A stretch of 64,000 nt of DNA from Triops longicaudatus (taxonomy: Eukaryota > Arthropoda > Branchiopoda > Notostraca > Triopsidae). Position numbers and translations under genes: made by a program. Below the pieces are notes generated by a model. It saw nothing but the letters and a program-made list of their open reading frames with translations, was not told the origin of the DNA and ran no database searches. The stretch is from the NCBI GenBank assembly GCA_022885665.1, contig JAGQDJ010000040.1, positions 124,001-188,000 of the forward strand, in the 5' to 3' direction. Positions 23,240 through 34,368 of this stretch are shown piece after piece; the first letter of the stretch is position 1; each line of letters begins with the position of its first letter.

Positions 23240-23731
23240 CTTATTTAGTATTACTGTGGAACTCCCAAACGTGAAACAAAGGACCAGTTTGCTTACAGAA
23301 TCCACGACCATTACCAAAAAATCAGAAATGAATGTGATCAGAAATGAATAGCGGAGTCGTACTCATGATTGTACAGCAAGCCATAATTCCGAAACTTGGA
23401 GTAGAACGGAAAACTTTCCAAGCCAAGTTTCTCCTTTAGAAGTTTGCACAATTAGAGTATGAATTGAGTAACATAAAGAACATCACAGAAAAACTAACAA
23501 CCCTAGTTTGCGGCAACTTTTTAATGTGTGCCGCTGTGTTTTAAGCTAATGAATAACAAGCAGTGTGTGAAATTCCTTGTGGTATTCTGTTGGGATTTGT
23601 CTACTTTCTTATTTTCTAATCTTTCCCCTTTTTGTATTGCCCTTCACTCTTGTATGCTTTCTCCGCTTATTTTTGTTGATTTCTCCTAACGTTACTAATT
23701 TTCTATCCGGTGTAGTGTCCTTTCGCTTGTG

Positions 23732-23739
23732 TATATAAG
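23732..23739 (+). promoter_or_regulatory. TATA box (TATATAAG)
   Basis: A good TATATAAG match lies about 30 bases before the start of a repeat-rich leader and 380 bases before the open frame at 24112. It could drive that frame, or belong to an old solo LTR. No transcript evidence is available here. Confidence 0.4.
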
Positions 23740-23761
23740 CTCGTCATTCCTATTGTAAAAT

Positions 23762-23990
23762 AGAGTAGTATTCTAGAAGAAGTCGTAGTATTCTTGTAGT
23801 AATTGAATAGTATTCTCATAGACTCCGAGTAGTAATATTCTCAAACTAGACTAGTATTCTTCTAGACTCAGAGTGGTATTCTCGTCGACTCCTAGTAGTA
23901 CCCTCACATACCTCTGAGTCTTAAGATACCCCTCGTACATCTCTCGTACATCTCTATCCTAAGAAACCAACCCATCCTACCCTTAGAAAC
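23762..23990. repeat. Degenerate tandem repeat (TAGTATTCT units) and CGTACATCTCT duplication
   Basis: The motif (G)TAGTATTCT recurs six or more times at roughly 20-30 base spacing between about 23764 and 23890, alternating with AGACTC-like words. It is followed by a direct doubling of CGTACATCTCT near 23934-23955. It looks like a decayed minisatellite or an internal LTR repeat. Confidence 0.55.
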
Positions 23991-24111
23991 CTACCCTAAT
24001 CACAACGCAGGGTCCTCTCCTCTTACCAAATTCTCCACAAGCAGTGACCGGAGTCTGCCGTTCGATATTTAGTCTCCTGGTTAAATCATACGAACGACGA
24101 GAAGCCAGAAT

Positions 24112-24381
24112 ATGCGATGTCTTTTAATTAGCTTACCAGTCACAACAGCTACTTCACTGCCTCCTTCGTTGACTTGTCTAGCTTATACGACAGTTCAACC
24201 TGTCGCCTTGTTTTCCATTTTCCATTACAATTCGACTAACAGAGGTTACGAATTCCGGCACGTTTTTGCTGAAAAACCTACTTGTGCGTCTGATCGTTTA
24301 TTGAACGAAAATGACATTAGCGGTCTTTTAGGCGAACCATTTGATACATGTTTCCCAATGTTTAGCAAAAATCGTGCATAG
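24112..24381 (+). CDS. Uncertain small secreted-type ORF (89 aa)
   Basis: A single uninterrupted frame from ATG 24112 to the stop ending at 24381. The first 24 residues are moderately hydrophobic (MRCLLISLPVTTATSLPPSL..), followed by a polar tail with two cysteines. It lies downstream of the TATA box at 23732. I recognise no family, and a frame of this length can occur by chance. Confidence 0.2.
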   Translation: MRCLLISLPVTTATSLPPSLTCLAYTTVQPVALFSIFHYNSTNRGYEFRHVFAEKPTCASDRLLNENDISGLLGEPFDTCFPMFSKNRA

Positions 24382-24689
24382 TTCGTACAAGTCGGTAGAA
24401 TCTCCATGTCTTACTCTTTTGCGCTGCATTATTCATATAAAAAAAATACGAACAAAAAGAATGGAGGATATAAAGATCTCGATTCAGTACAGATCATTGC
24501 CGCTGTAGTACAATTAACAATGGTAATAAAAAGATTATGCAAAGGAATAATACAAGTTACCCACAACCACTGAAACGGAACTAATAATTTCTTGCAACAA
24601 CTTCTTGAGTTGCACAAAAAATTGAATTGAGCAGCTAATCTCATTGCATGCCTTCTATCTATCTACCCATCACTGCGCACTGGCTTTGT

Positions 24690-26388
24690 TTAAAGCACTT
24701 CGATGTCTATATCTCCTTCTGTACGCACTTTGATGTGTCCCAATGGGCGGTTTAACTGGACCCGACCTAGATAGTCGTTGTAGGGCGATCCCAAATACAA
24801 GGTGTCATTCTAAAATAAGTTAACAGAAAAATGGGTTAAATGCTCTTCCTTGAAAATAAAAATAATACTTACGACAAAGAAACCTTCACTGATCAGGTGC
24901 ACTCGTCCTTCCGGTGAGTGCCAGGAGCCCACGATTTTTCCTTCCCAGTCAACTTCCACGAGCAATCCATATTTAGGTACAAATGATTTTGCAATTTCCA
25001 TATTTAGTATCTAAACAAACGTACAAGTCAAAATATTGTCAGCTTAAAAATGCACAATACCTGTGACTCAATTTTAGCGGCTAATTCCACGTTCAAATAG
25101 CGAGCAACCAACGAGAATGGCAAGCGAAACAAGAAAAGAGTACGCAAAATAAATTTCCGCAATAAAGGATAAGGCGCCAGTATCGACGGTAGGTCTGTGT
25201 GTCCTGGCAAATGAACGGAAACAACTGCTACTAGCAAATTGCCCTTAGGGGAAAGTCTTAGATTGTCAGGATTGCCCGGCAACCGCTCGAGAAGGATGTC
25301 TTTCGTTCCTTTTTTTTCTCCTTTTAACCAGTATCTGAAATTCAATAATAGCCCAGTTTACTAAATGTTGTAGAAAAGGCCTTTCAGTTTGCAATTCACC
25401 TCAACAAGCGAGCTCGGAATGTCTCGGCCACAACTACGAAATCTTCATTAGGTGAGAGTCGAACTCCATTTGCGAAGTGTATCTTATCGATAAGCATTTG
25501 GCTCGTATTCGTTTTGGGGTCGTATTTAAAGAGCCTTGTCAAAATCAAACAAGGTTACTAATTACGAAAGAAGGAAAGTTTGATTACCTGCCACTGGGTT
25601 CTCCAAGCATTTCTGCAATACCTTCATGTAAATAATAATTGGCACTAGAATCTGACCAATAAATCGTTCCATCTTCAGCGATATCGAAATTGTTAAATAC
25701 TTTCGCTGGTTTGCCGCCATCTAATGGCATATCCTTTGGGACCAATACTTGATGCTTGCCTGGAATATGTCACGTCATTCATTTGTTCAGTTTAAAAATA
25801 CAAGCGACATACCCGTTTCAACATCTACTTTATACAGTCCCATGTAGCAATCAGCTACAATGAGGTTTCCTTCTTTGTCAAATTGAATTCCCAAAGGTCT
25901 TCCGCATTTCATGGCATCCCAAGGCCCACCTAAAAGCATTCAGATAATCCTCGAGATTTAAAGGAAAACAAATAATAAAAAATACCACAAGCTTCGCCTA
26001 ATTTTGCCACAGGTACCATGCGCTTGCCATCATCCAGTACTTTAACGATGGCGCCACCTTGCAGGCCCGTATATATCTCATCGGATCCAGGATTCTTCGC
26101 GAACGATTCCGGACCCAAAATTTTGCCGTCAAACAAGAATTCTACACTTTCTAGGTGATTATTAGCTTCCAATGCTCCCTCGAAAGCAGGCGTAGGTGGT
26201 AATCTAATACAAAATCCTTTTTATTAACTATCATATTCTGGTAAAAGAAAAAGGCACAAATAGATAATAAAACTTTACTCAAATGCGCTGAAATTGTCGT
26301 AAGGCGGCAGGCCAGGGATAAACGTAATTACTGCGGTGATGACCACGAAGTCCACAATAGTACGGGCTGCACTCTTCCACAGTACCAT
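24690..26388 (-). CDS. APMAP: Adipocyte plasma membrane-associated protein (APMAP)-like, strictosidine-synthase-like propeller
   Basis: Exons in transcript order: 26388-26279, 26203-25986, 25929-25813, 25759-25588, 25534-25400, 25334-25061, 25010-24873, 24809-24690; 427 residues against about 416 in vertebrate APMAP. A single N-terminal hydrophobic segment (about 9-27, IVDFVVITAVITFIPGLPPY) would anchor it as a type II membrane protein, with a six-bladed beta-propeller outside or in the lumen. Blade landmarks: LGPESFA, YTGLQGGAIVKV, CGRPLGIQF, YWSDSSANYYL, FANGVRLSPNEDFVVVAET, LPGNPDNLRLSP and the last blade LGSPYNDYLGRV. Family members hydrolyse esters/lactones (arylesterase-like) or are non-catalytic. 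The gene is head to head with HLX (507 bp apart). Confidence 0.9.
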
Positions 26389-26895
26389 TTTTTATGGCGG
26401 CTCGGATATGCAATGCCTAAGCTGGAAAAGAAAGACGAAGCAAGGGAATGCTTTAACCAGCCAGGGGCACAACATAAAATGGTAATCTGACTACTATATC
26501 ACATAAGTCATAAAACGCTTGGACTTGAGGTTCAAACATCAAACCTCACGCCGCTCGAGAATTCATCGTTTTACAACCTCGTCAGCAAAAATTCCGCTCG
26601 CTCACAATAGAGCAACGGATCCTCGCAAAACGACCCGGAGGTCAATTCTTTCCACTCTTCCAAACTCGTGTGTCGCTGTGGAGGCACAGAAACTAAATAT
26701 ACAAACAGCTGCGATTGGACGACTTTAACCTAACTGATGCTCATTAGCCCAGCGTACAGTAATCAAATCGCATCGCTAGCTCATGGGGGCTGCGTACCAG
26801 ACCGAAAGGCCGTACACAGTACAGGCTCAATCAAGCGTAAGCACCGGCCACTCATTTAGTTCCGCACTGGACTTCCCACTCAACACAAACTCGCA
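26389..26895. promoter_or_regulatory. Divergent promoter region, APMAP (-) and HLX (+)
   Basis: A 507-bp gap separates the two start codons. No TATA box or strong consensus site stands out. An open frame at 26519-26728 (+) shows no coding signs. Confidence 0.4.
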
Positions 26896-27754
26896 ATGGA
26901 GACGTTAGTGAACTCAAGTAACAGTGCCACTAGTGAACTTACTACGAAATTACCGTGGTCCATGTCATCTATGTGGTCCCCGAACCCTGAGCAACAATGG
27001 TGGACCTTCTGGAGACTCTATTACCCCGAATTAGTCTGGCCCACCTTTTACAATTCGGATGCAGTATCTTCTCACTGGAATATTCCATCTTGTAGCCCGG
27101 TAGTGTCAACGATAGGTGCTAACACGACAACAGCCCGGTCAAATCTCAAATTCGGTATTGATGTTATCCTTTCCGGTAAGACTGACACTTTTGAGCTGTC
27201 AAGTTTGAGATCGTGTTTTCAACATGTATGTACAAATTTTACAGATTTAAATGACGCAAAAAGGACCGTTCAAGATAGGTACTACACTCATGGTAAAGGA
27301 TTACTATCCTTACCTATTGGCACACTTATAACGTTAGATTGTGTTACAATAATTTTAGGTCAAGATCACGAGTTGACCACGGATCTCACTGGCAAAAGTC
27401 AAACTCCATCATCTCTTGCTTCAACTACAACGAGTAGTACACCATCAAGACGCAAACGTTCCTGGTCCCGAGCTGTATTTTCCAATCTTCAACGCAAAGG
27501 CCTTGAAAAACGATTCCAATTGCAAAAGTATATTACCAAACCTGATAGGCGTCAATTAGCGGCCACACTGGGGCTAACAGACGCACAAGTAACATCTTTT
27601 TCATGTACGAATTTAATTAAAATTCTAACAAAAATAACTACAACAGGTAAAAGTGTGGTTCCAGAATCGCCGCATGAAATGGCGTCACAACCGCGATAAA
27701 AGCCATCAAGTTCCCACCTCATCCACCCCGACGCCCTCCCCTGCTCAACCATAA
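26896..27754 (+). CDS. HLX: HLX / H2.0-like homeobox transcription factor
   Basis: Two exons, 26896-27588 and 27647-27754, separated by a 58-bp phase-0 intron inside the homeodomain, just before helix 3's VKVWFQNRR; 266 residues. The unspliced frame would end in an intron and lose the recognition helix. The homeodomain (about 185-245) is of HLX/H2.0 type: KRSWSRAVFSNLQRKGLEKR, KYITKPDRRQLAATLGLTD and VKVWFQNRRMKWRHNRD. An eh1 Groucho-binding motif, FGIDVIL, lies at 86-92, as in other HLX proteins, so a repressor role is likely. The tail after the homeodomain is short and Pro/Ser/Thr-rich. Confidence 0.92.
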
Positions 27755-27763
27755 TGTCTTGCC

Positions 27764-27769
27764 AATAAA
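27764..27769 (+). terminator. AATAAA polyadenylation signal of HLX
   Basis: A perfect AATAAA starts 10 bases after the HLX stop codon. This implies a very short 3' UTR. Confidence 0.55.
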
Positions 27770-29125
27770 GTAAATTATAAAACGGATATCACCCTTTGCC
27801 AAAATTGTACCCGAGTGCCAACTGTATTGTTTTTTTTTTCATCCTGTTCTCTTGATTCGTGCAATTCCACTGTGTAATACACTGTGCCTTAAACTGGACA
27901 ATAACATCCAAAGACCGTTTCTCGCTAAAATTAGCTATAAACACTTTTTTCTGTGGTCTTCTGCACTTTTGTATAAGTTTTGCTTTTGCTAAGTTGGTCT
28001 CACTTGTGTGTACAGAAGAGAACACACGCGTGCTGTCTCCTCAAAAAGGACGACCCTTTTCCCTCAACACTAACAAACACTAGCCAGATACACAAACTGC
28101 CCCGGTTGTAAAATCGCGCTCTTCTTCACATGAAAATGTGGCACGTAAACGCAACAAATCGCTTCCTCTTTTCATATTTAAGCTATTACCGGGCTGACTA
28201 TATACACACAAGGTTTAGGGGCTCTCTTCACTCACACAACACTATTTTCCCAAAAAGGGGCTTCGAAAGGTAATATAGAAAACGCAATCTTGTTCAGGAT
28301 ACGACAGCTAACCGTTGCAAGCCCAAGTTTTGCGCGATTCCGAAGAACCGGTACGGCTTGTTCACAGTTTACAGTAGCAAGGCACAGCGTTTAATGGGTT
28401 TGGGCCAATGAAGGCCAGGTTTTAACAAGGCTTCTGGGCAATGTACGTCAAAACTGGCGTGTGGCAACCACGTGGATTGTGGATTGACTTTGTAAACAGA
28501 AACCTTCGGGTACTGCACACACCACCGAAACGACGCTCCTTTTAATGATAACACATAGTATCTTAACCTCATCAACAAATCCCATACGTCTGCTCATTAA
28601 CGGCTCTTTTATGAGTCTCGTCCTAAGATAAACGAAAACCCCAAAGCTTGACCATGATCATCAGGACAGAAAGGAAACAGGGAAGCAACGGTCTTGATCT
28701 TTTATTTCCGCACGTCATCATGTGCTGCCATAAAGAAGCAAAACGCGGCCAACGTAAAAAGGACAATGAACTGACAAAAGGACACGGAAAAAAATTCCGC
28801 ATTGAATTCGCTTGTCGAGTTGTTTTAGTTGCAATATTTTTTTTTTTTTTTCAATTTTCTGCACATTCCTCCTTAGATGAATCGCATGCGCACGAAACAA
28901 GTGCGAAAAAATCTCTGATAGAATTCAATTGGTAACTCAACACGATCGTTAGTCAAGGTTAACGCTCAGATCGACGAACTTCACACAATACTGCTTCTGA
29001 CACCGTAATGTTAGCGGCTAAAAAGGAACATGTTCGGATTCGAGCTGTATTCAGTTGGTCATAAAAGGTGTACCGAAACAGTTGAGAAGCCAAGAAATTT
29101 AACCTCATACTAACTTGATTGCCAG
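27770..29125. other. Intergenic, HLX to secreted gene A
   Basis: No gene is supported in about 1.35 kb. A TATA-like CATAAAAG at 29061-29068 lies 58-65 bases before the ATG of gene A and is a plausible core promoter. Small frames at 28369-28935 occur on both strands and look like chance. Confidence 0.4.
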
Positions 29126-30529
29126 ATGGCTAGCTTGATGCACCCGGCGCTTCTGGTTACGTGGGTAGCCACAATAGCTGTAACTGTAGCCAAACCTTTG
29201 ACCCCAGACACTTTCGAACCCAGAGGACTAGGTAAGTATAATAGCTCAAAACAAACCAGGCAATCCAAATGGACACAAACCACTTACTTTTTCTTCCGTT
29301 TAGGTAATTGGTTTCAACAACCTGCTTTAAGTAACTGGTTGAAAAACAACTTTCAAGCGTTCAAAAACAATGCCTGGGTACCGAACGGCACGGAACCCGC
29401 AGTAACAGTGCTCGCGGAAATGTTGGTTCCCATAATAGTCGACCAAATGAAAGACAGTTTGCCCAAATTTTCCATACCCAACCCCGTTCCCGCTAAAACG
29501 CTCAACTCTACGAAGGAAACACTTGCTAGCCTACTCCATAACGACTTCTTGACCAAAATCTTAAGCAACAATGAAATCAGCCGACAGGTATACATATCGC
29601 CTCCTATTTTTCCCGTCATTGATACATGCATATTTTCGCAAGAATTACTAAATCATAACTATTACAGTAGAACCTCGCTTTTTCGTACAACAACGACTTG
29701 AAGTTATCGTGGTGGAATCAAAAGGCCTCGGTGATGTAAATGAACAGAAACACGTACGATTTAAGTAATAACTTCAGAATTACCGAACACTTTTCTCTCA
29801 GGTAGTTCGTTATACCGAGATTCTGATAGGTGACATATGTAGAGCAACATTTGGCTATTACGAAGTATTTCATAACGAATTATTGTTTCTACGGAGGAAT
29901 CGAAAGGTCTAAAAGTCCGATAGACCAAGATATTGCATCGTACGCATTGTCAGCCAATTCATGGTTGCATTTTAACTGGAATAATTTTTAATTTGTCGAC
30001 GTTCGTGACGGGGGAAAGCAGTTACAGCGACATTAGTTGGCCATAAATTGTACATTTTATTGCAATATGACTGTATAGATTTTGTAAGTTTATTATGTAT
30101 AGTATATTTATATAATATTTTACGTAGATCGCTGCAACAATGAGAGAAGCCAGGGAGCGCTCGCTACCTTTCCACTTAATTGATACGCTAACGGAGCTTT
30201 ACGGTAGCCAAACTTCTTGTGTGCAGCTTCTTTTATGTGAGTGGGCACCTACAATATGGTCAATGCAGAATCGTCTCGACACGCTACTTGTGGGATCCCA
30301 GTCACCTCCAGTAGACGACGCGGAAGTAACAAATGTAGACACGTCCACTTTTACTCCTGTGTCAGAGACCCAAAACACAAACACACCTACATCTAGTCCT
30401 GTGTTGGGGCCGCGAAAACGGAGGCAGACCGAGGAAGATATGGAAAGCGAATCCCAAGCTAATGATCTTTATCAAGTTTATACTGAACAGTGCCAGAAGC
30501 TTTTTTCCGATTGTCGGCTTCTTCTTTGA
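29126..30529 (+). CDS. Secreted protein A, C-x5-C/C-x6-C family with RKRR site
   Basis: Exons 29126-29231, 29304-29587, 30128-30529; introns 72 and 540 bp; 263 residues. A signal peptide (MASLMHPALLVTWVATIAVT..) is followed by a mature chain with two N-glycosylation sequons (NGT, NST) and amphipathic Leu-rich segments. Only four cysteines occur in the mature part: C161-x5-C167 (CVQLLLC) and C252-x6-C259 (CQKLFSDC), close to the C-terminus. Between them lies a Thr/Ser-rich insertion ending in RKRR (226-229), a furin-type cleavage motif. The function is unknown and I recognise no named family. The cysteine frame is shared with the two genes downstream. Splicing is supported because only it joins the signal peptide to the cysteine exon in frame. 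Confidence 0.7.
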
Positions 30530-32682
30530 TCAAATAATAACACCACTGTAATACTGAGCGAACATTCCGATAAGAATACACACACTGGTTACCCATAAAC
30601 AATATCAAATCTTGGGGATTGTTATGAGTCACACATTGCTGCTTGTTACCGGCTAAGATCCTAGGAGAAAGTTTGAGCTTCGTTGAGTTAATTTTTCAGC
30701 TTAATACTCCGCTCGGTTATGGTACGAGATGATAAAAAAAGAGATTTACTTTCGTGAAATTCCACTATGGTTCTGTTTCCAGGATCCGGAAGCCAACTTT
30801 CACTTATTGTTAAGGTGTTGTCTTTTTAAAACGGGAAAATCGTTCCTTCTGAGTGAAACCGGCTTAACTGCGCTTGTACGTAATGTCGCGGCGGAAGCTC
30901 TTCGCAGTAAAAATTCAATAAATTTAGCAGTAACAGCAAAGCGCGCCTGTTGCATCACACTTCAATGCATTGCTCCGTCGAAGATATGCTTACGTGGTTT
31001 GAATTAGGTCGATTCGCTCACCCACCTCACCCATGTGCCAAAGTAACGGCATTCTTTGGTCGTGGCTTACCGTTAATGAACTAAAGAATCCAAAACCATT
31101 TAACTACCACGGAAGAATTTGTCGGAAGTACAAGGCTTTCCCATGCAAACAGTAAAAAGAAAATAAATGTGTATGGAAACTAAACATGGGCTACAACGGG
31201 GCATATTCAGGACGCGTATGAGAAACTTTCTAACTTTGTGACTCACTTTTTTTTCACTTCGACACCTCTGCAATCAACATTTCAAAAACCTAAATGGCTA
31301 TCCTAAAAGTGTGCAAAAATGACCCGGCAAAAGCACCGGAATAAAACTCTTTAACTATAATTAAACGGGACAAAAACACGCCACGATTAATTGCATTGTG
31401 ATGTGGGGGAATCTCCAGGTCGAAAAAGAAAAGGGGAAAGGAGAGAAAAAAAAGCACCAAGACACGGTTCATTGTTGGATGTGTCCTACATCTTATTTTC
31501 TCCGGAGCGAACAAGCAACAACACTGCAGCGAAGAGGAATCAGGTGCTGCGACGCTTCAGGACCTCACCAAATTACCCGAGGCAATGTTAAGAAACTAAC
31601 TATAAAAGCCAACCGGAATCCTACCTGGTTCGTCATTCGAGATTCAACCGTCCTATTCCGTGTTTCGTGTAAACATTCATTTGTGATTTTTCATTTTACA
31701 TATTAAGTGCGTACGTCACCCAAAAGGTAATGGACACTTACGTTAAATAATATCTTTTAAGTTAATTACGTCAGTAAACAGTCAATTAGCTATATTTTAC
31801 GGAGCCCACGTTCAGGTCGATTTTATCAAAATAAGAAGAATTTCGGTATTTGTGCTGACACATAACCACACTTGGGTGAAACCTTTTACGGAGATTAGAA
31901 ACCTGGAACATCACAAATTTATGTTTCTTACCAAAAATGGCTTACCATAGAAAGAAAAGACTCAAGACTGAAGGTGGTTCAAATGAGGTCAAGATCCAAA
32001 ACATGTTCCTTCGATGCTGAAAAGCACCGTTAGTTCGCTCTTGTGTGACGTTTCCGACCCTTACCTTTGCCTGCTCCCAACCTCAAAAACTTCTGCACCT
32101 CCAAAATGAACGATCTCGGAAAGCAAAACCCATTCTACCCCTTTGACTCTTCCCTTCCACCACATTTTTACCTTGCTTCTTCCGAATTTAAATTCTTTTC
32201 GCTCAACTTTGTTAGTAGGTTTAGTTCTTATTTTGCACAGCTTTTCACCATTTCTAGTTTCCATCCTCGTGTTTTCTTACAAACTAGGTTCTTATGAAAT
32301 AGTCTCTCGTAAATAATTTGCTTTCTTAATAAATTGACTGCTTTAAACAAGCGAAACGACTGAGTACCTCGAAGTACGGTGTTTAATACTGCGTGTGTAA
32401 ATATTAGTTTTCCACAACACTAGTTGAGGAAACTAACGTAAATTCATGAGCTGTGAGAAACAGGAGAAAATACCGTTAATTATTCATTTTACTGTACAAT
32501 ACGAGACGCGTTGGAATTAGCCATGTGTGGCGAAATACGTTATAGACCATTAAATTCTCCTCATTCCGTTACCATACAGCTAGTCTCAAATACTAAAACG
32601 TAATACTACTCTTAAAGCATAAAACGTGACAGCTAATACTGCAGAAATAATAAAAGTTCTAATTTGTTCACAATAGGTAATC
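30530..32682. other. Intergenic between secreted genes A and B
   Basis: This is a 2.1-kb spacer. A 92-codon frame at 30729-31007 ends in a cysteine-bearing stretch (ACCITLQC) vaguely like the family cysteine pair, but it lacks a signal peptide and the second pair; it could be a relic. Frames at 31290-31706 and 32061-32297 overlap on opposite strands and are not supported. Confidence 0.35.
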
Positions 32683-34368
32683 ATGCAACCCCAAACGACT
32701 GGATGGGCCTTTTTGGCTTTGATTGTGTGCAGTTCCATCTTGCCAATTTTAGCATTCCCCTCAGGCGATGCGCCTCTTCAGGTAGAAGGCCGCAAATTCG
32801 CCGTCAAGCCGAATAATAACAAGAAAATTGCCTATGAATCCAACGAAATCACCGTAAATTCGCTATTACTTTTTTAATGTGACAACGTTCTCATTGCCGT
32901 GTGTTCTTAGCCTGCCAACGACAACGGATTTTCTTGGGTTAACATTCTCACCACCCTCATCCAGATGTTCCTCGGTGGATCCGGAATTGATAAGGCTGAT
33001 ACCACCAACCAGGTAAAATTATATATAAATTACAACGTCAATTCAATTCCTTTCCAGATACTTCTAGCTTCCTCCATATTTCTATACGACTCTTCTTCCG
33101 CTTAATGGATATTTCAAAGCGCAACAGACAAAAAATCTGTGGGCTTTGGCTCTTCTTTGATCTCTTCTCCTGTTTTTCCTAATTAGGGAGGTTTCAACTG
33201 GATGCAATTGGTGAACGTGGGCGTGCGACTATTGCTTTCTGCTTTGGGCAGCGATTCTGGCGTTGACAAGTCCGACAACGGTGGCGGCATTAATCCCGTA
33301 CAGGTAAAAAAAAAAAGAAAAAAAAAAAGCGGTGTAAAGGGTGCCCCAGCCGGACAACCATGACAAGGAGCAAACTCCTGCGGAACTTAACCTACATTCT
33401 TGTCTCACTAATAACTGGAGTATATTAGACTCCATTGACCCTTGTCCTTTCTGTCCCATTTCTGTCTTCAAACGTTTCTCTTTAGCAATTTTAAACAAAT
33501 CCGCTCTCACACCCTTTAAACTGTTCTCTGCGCTAACTGATCTTGATATCTCTTTTTGACCGGCAGTTGATCCAAATTGTGACTAGCCTGCTGGATGCTC
33601 TAAAGGTCAGCTTCTCTCAACGCTCCTCTCAAGCGCGTTCTTTGGGTAGCCGCGATACTCTTGCTGACGCCGGTATTGCCGCCGTGTCCATCGTCAAAGT
33701 AACATATTTTTTCTTAAACACCGGAAGCCGAAAATCTTAAGGCTTTATTTGGATTAATAGGGTTACGTCAGCACATACAAGACCAAGGATGAAATTTGTA
33801 TGCAAAAGATGATGTGCCAAGCCAACAAAGAGTGCGTCAAAGAAGCCAACGAAGCTGGCTATATTTTCTGCCAACTCGGAACGTAAGTCATACGCATTTA
33901 ACCATCTTTTCAGAGCTAATTTTTCTGCTATATTCCAACACAGCAAGTTTAGTATCTTAATGTTATATGCCAATATCTGGGTTAAACTATTAGGCTTTAC
34001 TTAATGATTAATTTACTGAAATAAACTTGCCGCAAAAAACTGGAAGTAATGTTAGCACTAGTCATGAACCTACTGATTATCATACAGCACATCTCCATAT
34101 CGAATGTGAAATCAATAAGCAAAGCAAATTCTGACTGATTTTATATTTATATTTTTTATGTATTCTTAACTCAAGTCCCTCAATTCTTCCTCTCGTAACA
34201 CACGAAAAGGAATATACTTATTCGTGTTTTTTTCTAATTAGGTACGCTGCCGGATACGCTTTGGAAAAGACTAGCTACACGCCCTTGGACATTTTCGCCG
34301 ATGCTGGTCGTCGCGGACGTACTGGCGAAGATTGTTCTCAGATCTTCGTACAATGCAATGAGCTCTAA
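32683..34368 (+). CDS. Secreted protein B, C-x5-C/C-x6-C family with duplicated exon module
   Basis: Exons 32683-32853, 32911-33012, 33187-33303, 33567-33698, 33761-33882, 34242-34368; 256 residues. The signal peptide spans about residues 1-24 (LIVCSSILPILAF). Exons 2 and 3, both phase 0-0, encode related modules: GFSWVNILTTLIQMFLGG.. and GFNWMQLVNVGVRLLLSA.., each ending in G-x-DK-x-D. The C-terminal domain has C187-x5-C193 (CMQKMMC), an extra pair C199/C211, then AGYA, DAGRRGRTGEDCS and C246-x6-C253 (CSQIFVQC). The last intron is phase 2 and falls 22 residues after C193, the same place as in gene C. Function unknown; I infer a disulfide-stabilised extracellular protein. Confidence 0.8.

Larger units (their letters stand above)
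21464..24689. other. Intergenic, repeat-bearing spacer between two 3' ends
   Basis: This 3.2-kb gap lies between the convergent SPCA and APMAP genes. It holds a tRNA-like element, a hairpin-forming inverted repeat, a MITE, a TATA box followed by a degenerate tandem repeat, and one 89-codon open frame (listed separately). A further fragment at about 22308-22330 (CAGGCGCGTCGCGAGGGG) resembles a MITE terminus without a partner. Confidence 0.5.

Noticed and set aside
30729..31007. 92-codon frame downstream of secreted gene A with an ACCITLQC stretch
   Set aside because: No signal peptide, no C-x5-C/C-x6-C frame and no convincing splice link to gene A; possibly a relic but not supportable.
31290..31706. 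Overlapping sense and antisense frames of 66-102 codons
   Set aside because: Open on both strands without motifs, biased composition (Lys/Glu-rich) and no splice context.
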